A model generated the notes under the pieces. The model did no database searches. It saw only the letters and a list, made by a program, of their open reading frames with translations, and was not told the DNA's origin. A DNA stretch of 34,066 nt from a virus, in the IMG/VR virus record IMGVR_UViG_3300046007_002545, positions 1 to 34,066 of that record; one strand, 5' to 3'. Position 1 is the first letter of the stretch. Each line of letters opens with the position of its first letter. The position numbers and the translations under genes were made by a program. Shown in pieces: positions 6,692 through 13,486 of the stretch.

Positions 6692-8139
6692 TTTGCTTTT
6701 TCCTCTCCACGGGTTATCTGCAACCCGTTGGTCTTGGTGTATGTTACGCCGAGATCGCCGCGCTTTATGGCGTCGTTGATTTCGGACATCTGTTGCAGTT
6801 GCGGCATGTTGAGAGCGCCAAGTGCAGCGCCTGTCGTGTCGTCTGCTGTTTTGAATCCTAGATGTTCCATGATGGCGTCAAGCAGGTCGATGGTCTCGAC
6901 GCTCTCTTCCAGGATGTCGAGCATGACACCGACTAGGTAGGCACGTCGCATACTGGGCTTGTTGAGCGATATCGAGCGTTTCGCTGCGGCTGCTTGCTTG
7001 GCGATCAGTTTGGCGTTTTCGGTGACTTTCGGGTGCACGCTGTTTAGTCGGTTGCGCAGTTGTTCGACGACGCTCTCATCGACGTCGATCTCGTCGCTAG
7101 GCACGGTGCTTTTCGGTTTCGCTGTTTTCGGTGGTCGTGTCGGTTTCTTCGCTTGTGGGTCGGGTGTGTGTTCGTGAAACTCGACGTTGTGCTGTGCTTC
7201 GACGTCGTTGATAAGCAACTTGATGGCACGCAGTTGTTCGGCTGTGTGCTGGTGGTCGGTTTTCAGTGATGGGATGGCTGGCGACCATCGTGCTGCGACA
7301 TCGGCGAGCGCTGCTTTGTTGTTGTCTTTGAGCCACTGCAAACGATCGCGCAACCAGTCGCGTTGCTGTTGCAGATCGACGCCACCTGCTGGTGCGGCGA
7401 TGTTGCCGAGCAGGAACGGTTTCACTGGGATGTCGTAAACCTTGCGCACAGCCTGAAAGTAGACCCACGCGGCTTCGATGTCGCACTCGATGACTTCGTA
7501 GTCGCCATTCGCGCCGAATCGCACGGCGACGCCACGCTTGATCTGCGGCATCGGTTGCGACTGGTCGTTGTCGTCGATGTATTCAGTGCCGTGTGCGTAG
7601 GCTGACAACTGTGCGGCGACTTCTGGGTAGATCGCTTTGCTTGTCTTGTAGTCGAGCACGCAAAGATCGTCACCGAACTGCGGCAGTTTGCACACCATGT
7701 CGAACGAGCCTGCGTAGCCGACTTCGCTGTTGAACACTGTATGTTCGACCAGCACTGGTATCGGCTGGTGGTCGTTGAAGAATGCGCGCAGCGCGGTGAC
7801 GTAGCCGTCGATCTCTTCTGCCCACTCTGGTAGCACGCCTGTCTTGGCGTAGGTTTCGGCGAGTGCGTGCACGTCTGTGCCGCGTGATGCTGCACGGTCT
7901 AGGAATCTGAGCGGTTCGCGCTTGAGCAGGTCGATCGCTGCTGCGTCGTCGAGTGTTCGCCAGGCGTCGATGTTTTTGACTGCGTACTTGGCTACTTCGT
8001 TGGCTGCCCAGTGTTTCAGTGCGTCGCCTTTGCCGACTGTGCCGAGCACGGTGGTGACTGATGGGAACTGTGCACCTGTGAGTGGGTGCTGGTAGATTCG
8101 CCCTGATCGGGTTGTTTTGGCTAGTTTGGGTGATGTCAT
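6688..8139 (-). CDS. Cas4/RecB-like PD-(D/E)XK exonuclease
   Basis: A 483-residue protein. The N-terminal 200 residues form a RecB-family nuclease: RGTDVHALAE with H91, GYAGSFDMVC with D147, VLDYKTSK with D163 and K165, and QLSAYA (177-182) as the closing QhxxY motif. A Lys/Pro-rich linker (about 330-355) leads to a helical C-terminal region of unknown role. Such enzymes resect DNA ends and often work beside an annealing or ssDNA-binding protein; the next gene is an OB-fold candidate. No cysteines for a Cas4 iron-sulfur cluster are evident around the nuclease core, so I favour the RecB-like subgroup. The start is the ATG nearest the upstream gene end. Confidence 0.88.
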   Translation of the reverse strand: MTSPKLAKTTRSGRIYQHPLTGAQFPSVTTVLGTVGKGDALKHWAANEVAKYAVKNIDAWRTLDDAAAIDLLKREPLRFLDRAASRGTDVHALAETYAKTGVLPEWAEEIDGYVTALRAFFNDHQPIPVLVEHTVFNSEVGYAGSFDMVCKLPQFGDDLCVLDYKTSKAIYPEVAAQLSAYAHGTEYIDDNDQSQPMPQIKRGVAVRFGANGDYEVIECDIEAAWVYFQAVRKVYDIPVKPFLLGNIAAPAGGVDLQQQRDWLRDRLQWLKDNNKAALADVAARWSPAIPSLKTDHQHTAEQLRAIKLLINDVEAQHNVEFHEHTPDPQAKKPTRPPKTAKPKSTVPSDEIDVDESVVEQLRNRLNSVHPKVTENAKLIAKQAAAAKRSISLNKPSMRRAYLVGVMLDILEESVETIDLLDAIMEHLGFKTADDTTGAALGALNMPQLQQMSEINDAIKRGDLGVTYTKTNGLQITRGEEKAK

Positions 8140-8148
8140 GGTTTTACC

Positions 8149-8379
8149 TTATCTGGTAGGTGTTACACGGTGGATTTTGCGCTTGGCTGCGACCAGTAGC
8201 CTGATCGTGATGACGGCTGGGGATAGCACGCCCATGATGATCGCGTAGAAGATGGCTACTGCGAGATCGGGGTAGGTGACTCGGCCGAAAGTGTCGAGCA
8301 TGCGTGCGTAGAAGTACATGGTCATCATCACGGTGGTGACGACTCCCATCACTAGGTAGGCGGCGATCAAGAGAACCAT
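8149..8379 (-). CDS. small membrane protein, two helices
   Basis: A 76-residue protein starting MVLLIAAYLVMG. I chose the ATG at 8379 because AAAGGAAAGG lies 8-9 nt upstream and the extension further upstream is non-hydrophobic and runs through a repeat region. Two hydrophobic segments (about 2-23 and 38-60) flank a short loop; the C-terminus is basic. It is the first gene after the hairpin and repeat region at 8444-8519. Function unknown. Confidence 0.6.
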   Translation of the reverse strand: MVLLIAAYLVMGVVTTVMMTMYFYARMLDTFGRVTYPDLAVAIFYAIIMGVLSPAVITIRLLVAAKRKIHRVTPTR

Positions 8380-8443
8380 CCGAGAGCCTTTCCTTTGCTT
8401 TCTCCACGGGGGATATATGAAAATAGCGGTATATGGGTTTCTG

Positions 8444-8473
8444 ACGCAAGGGAACGCAAGGGAACGCAAGGGA
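8444..8473. repeat. three perfect tandem 10-bp repeats (ACGCAAGGGA)
   Basis: ACGCAAGGGA occurs three times without a gap (8444-8453, 8454-8463, 8464-8473). The array lies in the 180-nt gene-free stretch 8380-8559, next to a 12-bp inverted repeat. Spacing of one helical turn would put a bound protein on one face of the DNA, so it could be an operator or an origin iteron. Function is inference. Confidence 0.8.
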
Positions 8474-8479
8474 AAAGCA

Positions 8480-8519
8480 CTGGCGGCACGCTTATCGGGG
8501 GGTGATGGCGTGCCGCCAG
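8480..8519 (-). terminator. 12-bp inverted repeat, probable terminator
   Basis: CTGGCGGCACGC (8480-8491) and GCGTGCCGCCAG (8508-8519) are perfect reverse complements with a 16-nt loop. On the minus strand the stem is followed by TGCTTTTCCC, a short T-rich run, about 40 nt after the end of the nucleotide-metabolism operon, as expected for an intrinsic terminator. With the adjacent repeats it could also be part of a replication origin. Confidence 0.6.
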
Positions 8520-8559
8520 CGGTGCAAGCGCAGACGGACAGATGCCTGGCTGCACGACC

Positions 8560-9411
8560 TTACCTACCTGACGACCCGAAACCGTTCACTGAACGGTCTG
8601 AGTCTCCGAGTAGGCTACTCTGTTGCCACTTTAGCAGGTCGGCGACGTTGTTCATCGGCAATAGTTGCACGACTCGCTCGTTTGGCATGATCGTGGCGGT
8701 CTGCGTGCCGAAATTCCAGACGACGGCGAACAGTTCGCCTCGGAAGCCGTTATCGATCACCGACATCGGTGTGATCAGATTCCGTTTGGCGAATGTTGAC
8801 GAGCGCCCAGTGATGATCGCATACATGCCGCGCGGCAGTTGAATGCGCACACCAGTCGGTATCTTGGCCATAGCACCAGGCGCGATCTCCAACGGTGTGT
8901 GTCCGTTGTAGGCGAGATCGAACCCAGCGTCACCTTCGTGTGCTTTGCTCAGTTGCAGCGAGTTGCCGATGTAGTAGCCAGTGTTGGCGGCTTCACGTTC
9001 GTCGAGTGCTAGACATTGGGCGCGCCAACTTGCTGCTGGCAGGTCGCCCATGTCGTAGGCGTAGACGTTCGGGTGTGCAGCCCAGTGCTGTTCGATCAGC
9101 GACTTGTTGTTGTGCTCGTTGTAGAGCAACACAACTGGCACACCGATCTCGTTCGCTATCGCGATCTCGGCTGGCACACCACGTGACTTCGACCCTGATG
9201 GCAAGATCGCCACCATGCAGTCGCTTTGACGTAGCACCAATTCGTTGATTCGCTGCGTGCGTCGATCGAACGGCTGCTGTACTCTCCAGGCGGCTGCTGG
9301 TGTGAACACGCTGAGACCCTCGACTCGCAGTTCATCGAGCAGGTTGCTGGCGACTTGCCTGTCTTGTTCGGTGGCGAAGTCGATCGGCTGTGCGAAGTAG
9401 ATCAGCGCCAT
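8560..9411 (-). CDS. fused nucleoside deoxyribosyltransferase-like / dUTPase protein
   Basis: A 283-residue two-domain protein. Residues 1-110 resemble the nucleoside 2-deoxyribosyltransferase superfamily: IYFAQPID at the start, SDCMVAILP, then GVPAEIAIANEIGVPVVLLY with the Glu expected to be catalytic. Residues 135-283 are a trimeric-type dUTPase with all five motifs: DAGFDLA, GRSSTFAKR, VIDNGFRGEL (catalytic Asp), ERVVQLL and the C-terminal GFGSSGR. The dUTPase half turns dUTP into dUMP and keeps uracil out of DNA. The first half could exchange or hydrolyse bases on deoxynucleosides or their monophosphates. It is the last gene of the purZ operon and overlaps the previous gene by 10 nt. The dUTPase call is firm; the substrate of the first domain is unknown. 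Confidence 0.87.
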   Translation of the reverse strand: MALIYFAQPIDFATEQDRQVASNLLDELRVEGLSVFTPAAAWRVQQPFDRRTQRINELVLRQSDCMVAILPSGSKSRGVPAEIAIANEIGVPVVLLYNEHNNKSLIEQHWAAHPNVYAYDMGDLPAASWRAQCLALDEREAANTGYYIGNSLQLSKAHEGDAGFDLAYNGHTPLEIAPGAMAKIPTGVRIQLPRGMYAIITGRSSTFAKRNLITPMSVIDNGFRGELFAVVWNFGTQTATIMPNERVVQLLPMNNVADLLKWQQSSLLGDSDRSVNGFGSSGR

Positions 9412-9620
9412 CGGTTGATCACGATCTCGTCTGGGCTGCAGTTCGGTCGCACGACGGTCTCTTGCAAAACAGCGCCGTGATCATTGACGAACTGCACCAG
9501 TTCGACGGTGCGGTTGATGTTGACGCGGTGCTGTGCTTCTGCCAGTTGGTAGCGGTATAGACCGCTGGTGCGGCAGATGTTGACTGCGTCGATTCCGTCT
9601 GGTAGTTGGCTGTTGCTCAT
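9402..9620 (-). CDS. hypothetical protein in the purZ operon
   Basis: A 72-residue protein starting MSNSQLPDGIDAV. I chose the ATG at 9620 because it forms a 4-nt ATGA overlap with the MazG-like gene. A helical middle (YRYQLAEAQHRVN) is followed by strands (VELVQFVNDHG and AVLQETVV). No motif or family recognised. Being locked by overlaps between the MazG-like and the dUTPase fusion genes suggests a part in the same nucleotide pathway or complex. Confidence 0.65.
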   Translation of the reverse strand: MSNSQLPDGIDAVNICRTSGLYRYQLAEAQHRVNINRTVELVQFVNDHGAVLQETVVRPNCSPDEIVINRWR

Positions 9621-9934
9621 AACACTCCGTTTCTGGTTGCTAGTACCATCTTTGCGTAGACCGCGAGATCGTGCCACGTGTCATCGCTAGCCTGGCCGCC
9701 GTTCTCTACTGCGGACAGCAGCCGTTGCACTTTGCCGACGACGTAGAACAACACGCCGATCTCGTAGTGCTCTTGCGCTGTGACGCCAAGACCTGCAAGT
9801 TTGGCGAATGTCTCGCCGATGACGTAGAGATCGCCAGCACCGTACTCGGCCATTTTGACCAACATGCCGTCGACTTCGTTGGTGGCGTACTCGATCCACC
9901 ACTCGCGTGCTTTCTCGTTGTGTATCTTCATCAT
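9617..9934 (-). CDS. MazG-like nucleotide pyrophosphohydrolase, candidate MazZ
   Basis: A 105-residue all-helical protein. The pattern (NEKAREWWIEYATNEVD, KMAEYG-GDL, then HYEIGVLFYVVGKVQR, and DDTWHDLAVYAKM) matches small MazG-like or DUF550-like proteins that are frequent in actinophages. Acidic residues on successive helices (E20, D22, E30, E56, E59, D85, D89) could bind Mg2+. MazZ in Z-genome phages cuts dGTP to dGMP, the PurZ substrate. This gene starts inside the stop codon of the purZ-like gene (4-nt overlap), so the two are translated together. The MazG-like fold is a reasonable call; the MazZ role rests on the neighbour. Confidence 0.68.
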   Translation of the reverse strand: MMKIHNEKAREWWIEYATNEVDGMLVKMAEYGAGDLYVIGETFAKLAGLGVTAQEHYEIGVLFYVVGKVQRLLSAVENGGQASDDTWHDLAVYAKMVLATRNGVL

Positions 9935-11082
9935 GGCCTGGTGTCGTTCCAGTTGCGCACGACGTCGAGCAGACGGTCGTTGGTGATCACGGTCTTGGGT
10001 GACGTGCCGAACATCGCGATCTCACAACCGAGATCGGCTTCGCACACGGCCAGCCGCTGGTGCAGTTGTCCGAACGCTGCGTTCATCATCAAGTCATAGG
10101 ACTCGACGCCTGCGATCATCGGCTCGAAATAGTCGATGAACATCAGACACGGGTGCAAGTGTGGGTTCGCGCCGCCGTTTGCTGCGACTGCTTCACGCAC
10201 AACTTGCACATCCCACTCGGCGACTCGTCTGATCTTCTTGGTGACGGTGGTGCGCTCTGGTTGGATGTAGCCGCCGCTGATCTGGCCGAGTGTCTCCCAG
10301 TCGAGTTCACGCCCATCCATGCTGCCGCTGTTACCTGCGACGCGGATGGGGTAGGTGCGCAACACGAGCCAGGTGTGCACGTCTCGTGGCTTCATCGGGC
10401 TGAGTGGCGTGTAGCCGATCTGGGCGAGCAGGTCGACCGTGCGGCAGTCGCCGCTGGTGGTCTGCGGATAGAACCGCGTGTGCATGCCCAGGCCGTAGCC
10501 CTGTGTGCCTTCAACGATCACGTGCTGGTTGTTCTCGTGTGCTTCAGCGATCAACGGTGCAGTGTCGCAGATTTGGTCTTCGCTGTTGATGAACTCAAGC
10601 AGTCGATCGTGGTGGTCGCGTGCGATCGTTGCGGTGCGCATGATTCGATCTGCACGTGCAGCGCCGATGCCTTTCGACGTTGAACCTGTGCGTGCGTTGA
10701 TGTCGCTGCCCGATTCGCGGTCGATGTGCTTCTGTTCCAGGATGGTTGCATACTGGTCGATGATCAGACGGCTGGACACTGCGTAGCCTGCAGCGTCGAG
10801 CGCGTCGACTTCGCTTTCCAGAACGTCGCAGTCGATCTCGCTGCCTTGGGCGATGTAGAGCCTGGCGTCGCGGTCGATGACTGCAGCGACTGGCACTTGA
10901 CGCAGCGCCCACAACTGGCCGCGGTCGTCGATGGCGCTGTGTCCAGCGTTGCTACCACCGACGCGCACTAGGTGCAGTGGTCGGTCGAGTTTGCTGGTGT
11001 TGAATCGTTTAGCGAGTTGTGCGGCTACGTGGCCTTTGGCCTCGCTGCCGAACTGCCCACCAACGACGCAGTGGATGGTCAT
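9931..11082 (-). CDS. purZ: PurZ-like 2-aminoadenylosuccinate synthetase
   Basis: A 383-residue member of the adenylosuccinate synthetase superfamily (bacterial PurA is about 430). The N-terminal loop reads GGQFGSEAKGH (8-18). PurA has QWGDEGKGK there, with Asp13 as catalytic base; here residue 13 is Ser and the Trp is Phe. That swap is the known signature of PurZ, which joins Asp to dGMP to give the precursor of 2-amino-dAMP. The second catalytic His is kept (SNAGH, H48). EGTQGYGLG, YPQTTSGDC and TTVTKKIRRVAEWD are the other PurA-family motifs. AAGGAGAGACAG precedes the ATG. It heads a four-gene overlapping operon with a MazG-like gene. A phage form of PurA making AMP is the alternative, but the missing Asp argues against it. 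Confidence 0.88.
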   Translation of the reverse strand: MTIHCVVGGQFGSEAKGHVAAQLAKRFNTSKLDRPLHLVRVGGSNAGHSAIDDRGQLWALRQVPVAAVIDRDARLYIAQGSEIDCDVLESEVDALDAAGYAVSSRLIIDQYATILEQKHIDRESGSDINARTGSTSKGIGAARADRIMRTATIARDHHDRLLEFINSEDQICDTAPLIAEAHENNQHVIVEGTQGYGLGMHTRFYPQTTSGDCRTVDLLAQIGYTPLSPMKPRDVHTWLVLRTYPIRVAGNSGSMDGRELDWETLGQISGGYIQPERTTVTKKIRRVAEWDVQVVREAVAANGGANPHLHPCLMFIDYFEPMIAGVESYDLMMNAAFGQLHQRLAVCEADLGCEIAMFGTSPKTVITNDRLLDVVRNWNDTRP

Positions 11083-11113
11083 GTCTGTCTCTCCTTATGT
11101 GTTTGGGGTTGTT

Positions 11114-11119
11114 ATCTTA
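11114..11119 (-). promoter_or_regulatory. possible -10 box before the purZ operon
   Basis: TAAGAT on the minus strand, identical to the -10 box of the other phage promoters, lies about 30 nt before the purZ start and inside the gap after the previous gene. No matching -35 hexamer is seen 17-19 nt upstream, so activity would need an activator (for example the WhiB protein) or is absent. Confidence 0.3.
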
Positions 11120-11130
11120 CCGTGTAGGTG

Positions 11131-11526
11131 TTACGCGGTGAGAGCCTTGTCGTGTGCACGATCTTCGCGGTAGTTGCGCACCTCGTGCTTATATTGGTTC
11201 AGTCGCTTGAAGTAGTGTGGGTTGTCGGCGATGAACTTGCGCGCCCTGTGCTGGGTGCAGCCGCCCACTTCAGACAGTTCGCGTGTGGTGACTGTGTGAT
11301 ATGGGTGGGCGTCGCACCAGGTGGTGAGTGTGCTGTTGACCTCGTCGCCAGTGACGACTGCTGGCTGTTGGTTACGGTAACTGTCGAGCAGCAGCCGCAG
11401 TGTCAAGTTCGGCACTAGGTTGCGCACTCTGATCGGCACGTGGCACAACGCGAGCGGCATGCCGTGCTGGTCGAGCGCTGCGCGCATGGTTGCTGTTGCT
11501 TGCTCTGGTGTGGTGATGTCACGCAT
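11131..11526 (-). CDS. hypothetical protein, possible DNA-binding
   Basis: A 131-residue protein with no family I recognise. The middle (VTTRELSEVGGCTQHRARKFIADNPHYFKRL, in part a helix-turn-helix-like pattern around residues 78-98) and the basic C-terminus suggest nucleic-acid contact. The start has an AAAGGACAG ribosome site and overlaps the previous gene by 8 nt. It precedes the purZ operon by about 50 nt and could control it, but that is only a guess from position. Confidence 0.6.
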   Translation of the reverse strand: MRDITTPEQATATMRAALDQHGMPLALCHVPIRVRNLVPNLTLRLLLDSYRNQQPAVVTGDEVNSTLTTWCDAHPYHTVTTRELSEVGGCTQHRARKFIADNPHYFKRLNQYKHEVRNYREDRAHDKALTA

Positions 11527-11776
11527 TGGTCTGTCCTTTGCTGATGGCGATGAGCCTGGTCTTGGTTACGTTGCGCTGGTAGATGTTGCCGCTGTTGTGG
11601 TACTGCTCGACGATCGTCAGTTGTGTCTTGCCACGTGGTGCGATCGCGAGCACTGTGCTCTTGTAGTTGAAGTTCCAGACAAGCACGTCGCCGACTTGGA
11701 TGTCGGTTGCTGGCTTGGCTGGTACTCGGCCTACCCCGATGATCTGGGTGTAGTGCTCGGTGGTTGATGTGGTCAT
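11519..11776 (-). CDS. hypothetical small beta-rich protein
   Basis: An 85-residue protein whose core, IQVGDVLVWNFNYKSTVLAI followed by a TQLTIVEQY strand and a basic end, looks like a small beta barrel of SH3 or KOW type. Similar short proteins recur in this block (13487-13750, C-terminal part of 12060-12452). It is the first gene after the promoter at 11808-11837 and has a GGAGGACAG leader. Function unknown. Confidence 0.6.
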   Translation of the reverse strand: MTTSTTEHYTQIIGVGRVPAKPATDIQVGDVLVWNFNYKSTVLAIAPRGKTQLTIVEQYHNSGNIYQRNVTKTRLIAISKGQTNA

Positions 11777-11807
11777 GGGTCTGTCCTCCCTTGTCTGTCC
11801 TATGAAT

Positions 11808-11837
11808 AGCGTATCATATGTGGATAGGTTCTGTCAA
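11808..11837 (-). promoter_or_regulatory. promoter, TTGACA-18-TACGCT
   Basis: On the minus strand a perfect TTGACA (11832-11837) is followed after 18 nt by TACGCT (11808-11813). AATGCTTGA before and within the -35 box is shared with the promoter at 2569-2598. A hairpin lies just upstream. It should drive 11776 downwards, including the purZ operon. Confidence 0.68.
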
Positions 11838-11851
11838 GCATTGTCTTCAGG

Positions 11852-11867
11852 CCGCGTCGTTTCGCGG
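11852..11867 (-). terminator. hairpin between operons
   Basis: CCGCG and CGCGG (11852-11856, 11863-11867) form a 5-bp stem with a 6-nt loop directly after the stop of the gene at 11869-12063 and 15 nt before the next -35 box. No long T-run follows, so it is a weak terminator candidate. Confidence 0.4.
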
Positions 11868-11868
11868 T

Positions 11869-12063
11869 TCATCGGCTGACCAACTGGCCGCCAACAGCGA
11901 CGAACTGGCGCGACTGCACTGCGCGGTGGATGAAGTTCCACACGTGAACGTTCAGGCGGAAGCCTTCACGGTGGTTGTTGACGATGATGATCTTCTGGCC
12001 GTTGCCAGCCTGGAAGATGTCTACACCTTTGTAGTGTCCGATCGGTGTGAGTGTGTCGTTCAT
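11869..12063 (-). CDS. hypothetical small protein
   Basis: A 64-residue protein with GHYKGVDIFQAGNGQKIIIVNN, two or three beta strands, then a helix containing FIHRAVQSRQF. Its start overlaps the stop of the previous gene (ATGA). It is the last gene of an operon that begins at the promoter 12740-12769. No family recognised. Confidence 0.58.
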   Translation of the reverse strand: MNDTLTPIGHYKGVDIFQAGNGQKIIIVNNHREGFRLNVHVWNFIHRAVQSRQFVAVGGQLVSR

Positions 12064-12452
12064 TGTGCGACCTCGACGTTCTTGATGTTCGTGTAGAACT
12101 TCGCGCCGTTGTCATCGGTGAACCCGACTTTGATGACGTCGTAGCCGTCTGGTTGTGGTGCGACCCAGAACACTACGCCTTCAGTGCCGATCGCAACCTT
12201 GCGGCCTTTGACCACGACAATGCGCTGACCTTTGATGATCTCGCCAGAGTCGAGCCGCTGCTGTTGTGCTTGCTTGCGTGATTCGATGGCTTCGACGTCT
12301 TCGGTGCACCTGTGCACTGGGTAGACGACCTTGATGGTGCGGCCGCTGTCGCCGCGAATCTCGGTGCGTGCTGCAAGGTAGGTGCGGCCTGTCTTGCTGA
12401 TCTGCCATGACAAGCCTGTCTCCAGGCAACGGTTGCAAGTGATGACGCTCAC
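12060..12452 (-). CDS. putative zinc-ribbon protein with beta-barrel tail
   Basis: A 130-residue protein. Cysteines at 6 and 9 (CNRC) and the pair H47-x-C49 (VHRC) could bind a zinc ion in a small ribbon. After a charged helix (about 52-72) the C-terminal 60 residues (IKGQRIVVVKGRKV, GTEGVVFWVAP and NIKNVEV) look like a KOW/SH3-like barrel. The combination is typical of nucleic-acid or ribosome/RNA-polymerase contact, which is inference. It overlaps the previous gene by 4 nt. Confidence 0.58.
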   Translation of the reverse strand: MSVITCNRCLETGLSWQISKTGRTYLAARTEIRGDSGRTIKVVYPVHRCTEDVEAIESRKQAQQQRLDSGEIIKGQRIVVVKGRKVAIGTEGVVFWVAPQPDGYDVIKVGFTDDNGAKFYTNIKNVEVAQ

Positions 12453-12712
12453 AGCGTGACCCCTGCCTTGATAAGTGCGTCACGTGTTGCACGTGCGCTG
12501 GCGATCAAACCGCCGAACTCCCAACCGAAAACGCTGACACCTTGGTCTGCGTAGTGGTGTGAGTCGCTGAGCAGTTCATGTGCTTGTGCTTCATTGAGTC
12601 GCACGATGAAATGCTTGCTCAACTTGCGCACCACTGGGTCGCCGTCGCCATCGTAACAACCGCGTGAGCAGTGATCGATGAAGAACGTCTTCGGGATTCG
12701 GTACTCTTTCAT
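12449..12712 (-). CDS. hypothetical protein
   Basis: An 87-residue protein beginning MKEYRIPKTFFIDHC. I prefer the ATG at 12712 to one seven codons upstream because AAAGGACAGA stands at the right distance before it. The middle (HFIVRLNEAQAHELLSDS) is a helix; the end (WEFGGLIASARATRDALIKAG) is another. It is the first gene after the promoter at 12740-12769. No recognised family. Confidence 0.62.
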   Translation of the reverse strand: MKEYRIPKTFFIDHCSRGCYDGDGDPVVRKLSKHFIVRLNEAQAHELLSDSHHYADQGVSVFGWEFGGLIASARATRDALIKAGVTL

Positions 12713-12739
12713 GGTTTCTGTCCTTTCGTCCATATATCT

Positions 12740-12769
12740 ATCTTACCACATGGGCATGGGGTCGATCAA
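12740..12769 (-). promoter_or_regulatory. promoter, TTGATC-18-TAAGAT
   Basis: TTGATC (12764-12769) and TAAGAT (12740-12745) on the minus strand are separated by 18 nt, identical in both boxes and spacing to the promoter at 2569-2598. The three bases before the -10 box (TGG) are also shared. Confidence 0.75.
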
Positions 12770-12785
12770 GTATTCCCCACGGCCG

Positions 12786-12811
12786 CCCCGTCGCGCCCTC
12801 TCGCGACGGGG
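12786..12811 (-). terminator. strong hairpin, 10-bp GC-rich stem
   Basis: CCCCGTCGCG (12786-12795) and CGCGACGGGG (12802-12811) pair perfectly over 10 bp around a 6-nt loop. It follows the stop of 12827-13456 and precedes the next promoter by 17 nt. It lacks a T-run but is the most stable hairpin of the series. Confidence 0.6.
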
Positions 12812-12826
12812 TTGGCCTCGCTGCTC

Positions 12827-13456
12827 TCAGATCGTGAACCACTTCGCGTAGCCGTAGTCGCCGTCGCGCTTGGTCGACTCGACCGTGCGGATGACGCACT
12901 TGACTCGCTTCGGCGTGACTTCCATGACCAAGCCTGCGCGGTCTTTGCCGAAACCGTGCACCTTGACGATGTCGTTCACCTCGGTGTTGGTGTGTGGTGC
13001 TGGCAGTGCAGCGACACGGTCGCGACTCCAGGTGGACAGTTCGCGCGTGGCCTGATCAGCAGCACGCATGAAGTCCTCTTCGATCTGTGCCTGCTGCATG
13101 GTCTTCAGCCACTTAGCCACAACCTTGCGTGCCTTGGCTTCGCTGTCGTGCTTCCATGACAGGTGACCTGCACCAGCGATCACCTTATCGTTGGTGTTGT
13201 CGACTGCCACCCAGACGTTCTCGATCTCAAACGTGTAACTGTTCGAGCGGTGGATGTGCTCCACTGCCATGTCGCGCTTTTCGTAGCGCACATTCGTGAG
13301 AACTGCACGGTGGTAGTCGATGGTCGAGCCGTAGCCTGCCACCATCCCCGATGTGCTGATGAACTCTTGCATCGCCTGATATCCAGGATGTGCGTAGAAC
13401 TCTGCAGTGTCTGCACACTCTGAGTAGTCTTTCCAGTTGAATTCGATGGTCTTCAT
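12827..13456 (-). CDS. hypothetical protein, 209 residues
   Basis: A mixed alpha/beta protein I do not recognise. The N-terminal 80 residues are acidic to neutral (ending in VLTNVRYEKRD), a beta-rich section with FEIENVWVAVDN follows, then a helix (about 105-145) with KVVAKWLKTMQQAQ, and a C-terminal beta part with DRAGLVMEV and KCVIRTVES. The end again looks like a small barrel. The start has the AAAGGACAGAACA leader. It follows the gene at 13487-13750 with about 30 nt between them, in one operon from the promoter 13787-13816. Confidence 0.65.
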   Translation of the reverse strand: MKTIEFNWKDYSECADTAEFYAHPGYQAMQEFISTSGMVAGYGSTIDYHRAVLTNVRYEKRDMAVEHIHRSNSYTFEIENVWVAVDNTNDKVIAGAGHLSWKHDSEAKARKVVAKWLKTMQQAQIEEDFMRAADQATRELSTWSRDRVAALPAPHTNTEVNDIVKVHGFGKDRAGLVMEVTPKRVKCVIRTVESTKRDGDYGYAKWFTI

Positions 13457-13486
13457 TGTTCTGTCCTTTGTTGTTGTTGTTGGTTG

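Noticed and set aside
8149-8469. Upstream-extended start for the small membrane protein
   Set aside because: The extension crosses the repeat region and lacks hydrophobic or family-like sequence, while the ATG at 8379 has a strong ribosome site.
9931-11082. Reading this gene as ordinary host-type PurA for AMP supply
   Set aside because: The catalytic Asp13 and Trp of PurA are replaced by Ser and Phe, and the partner genes point to dGTP/dUTP handling. I keep it as the alternative to be excluded by assay.
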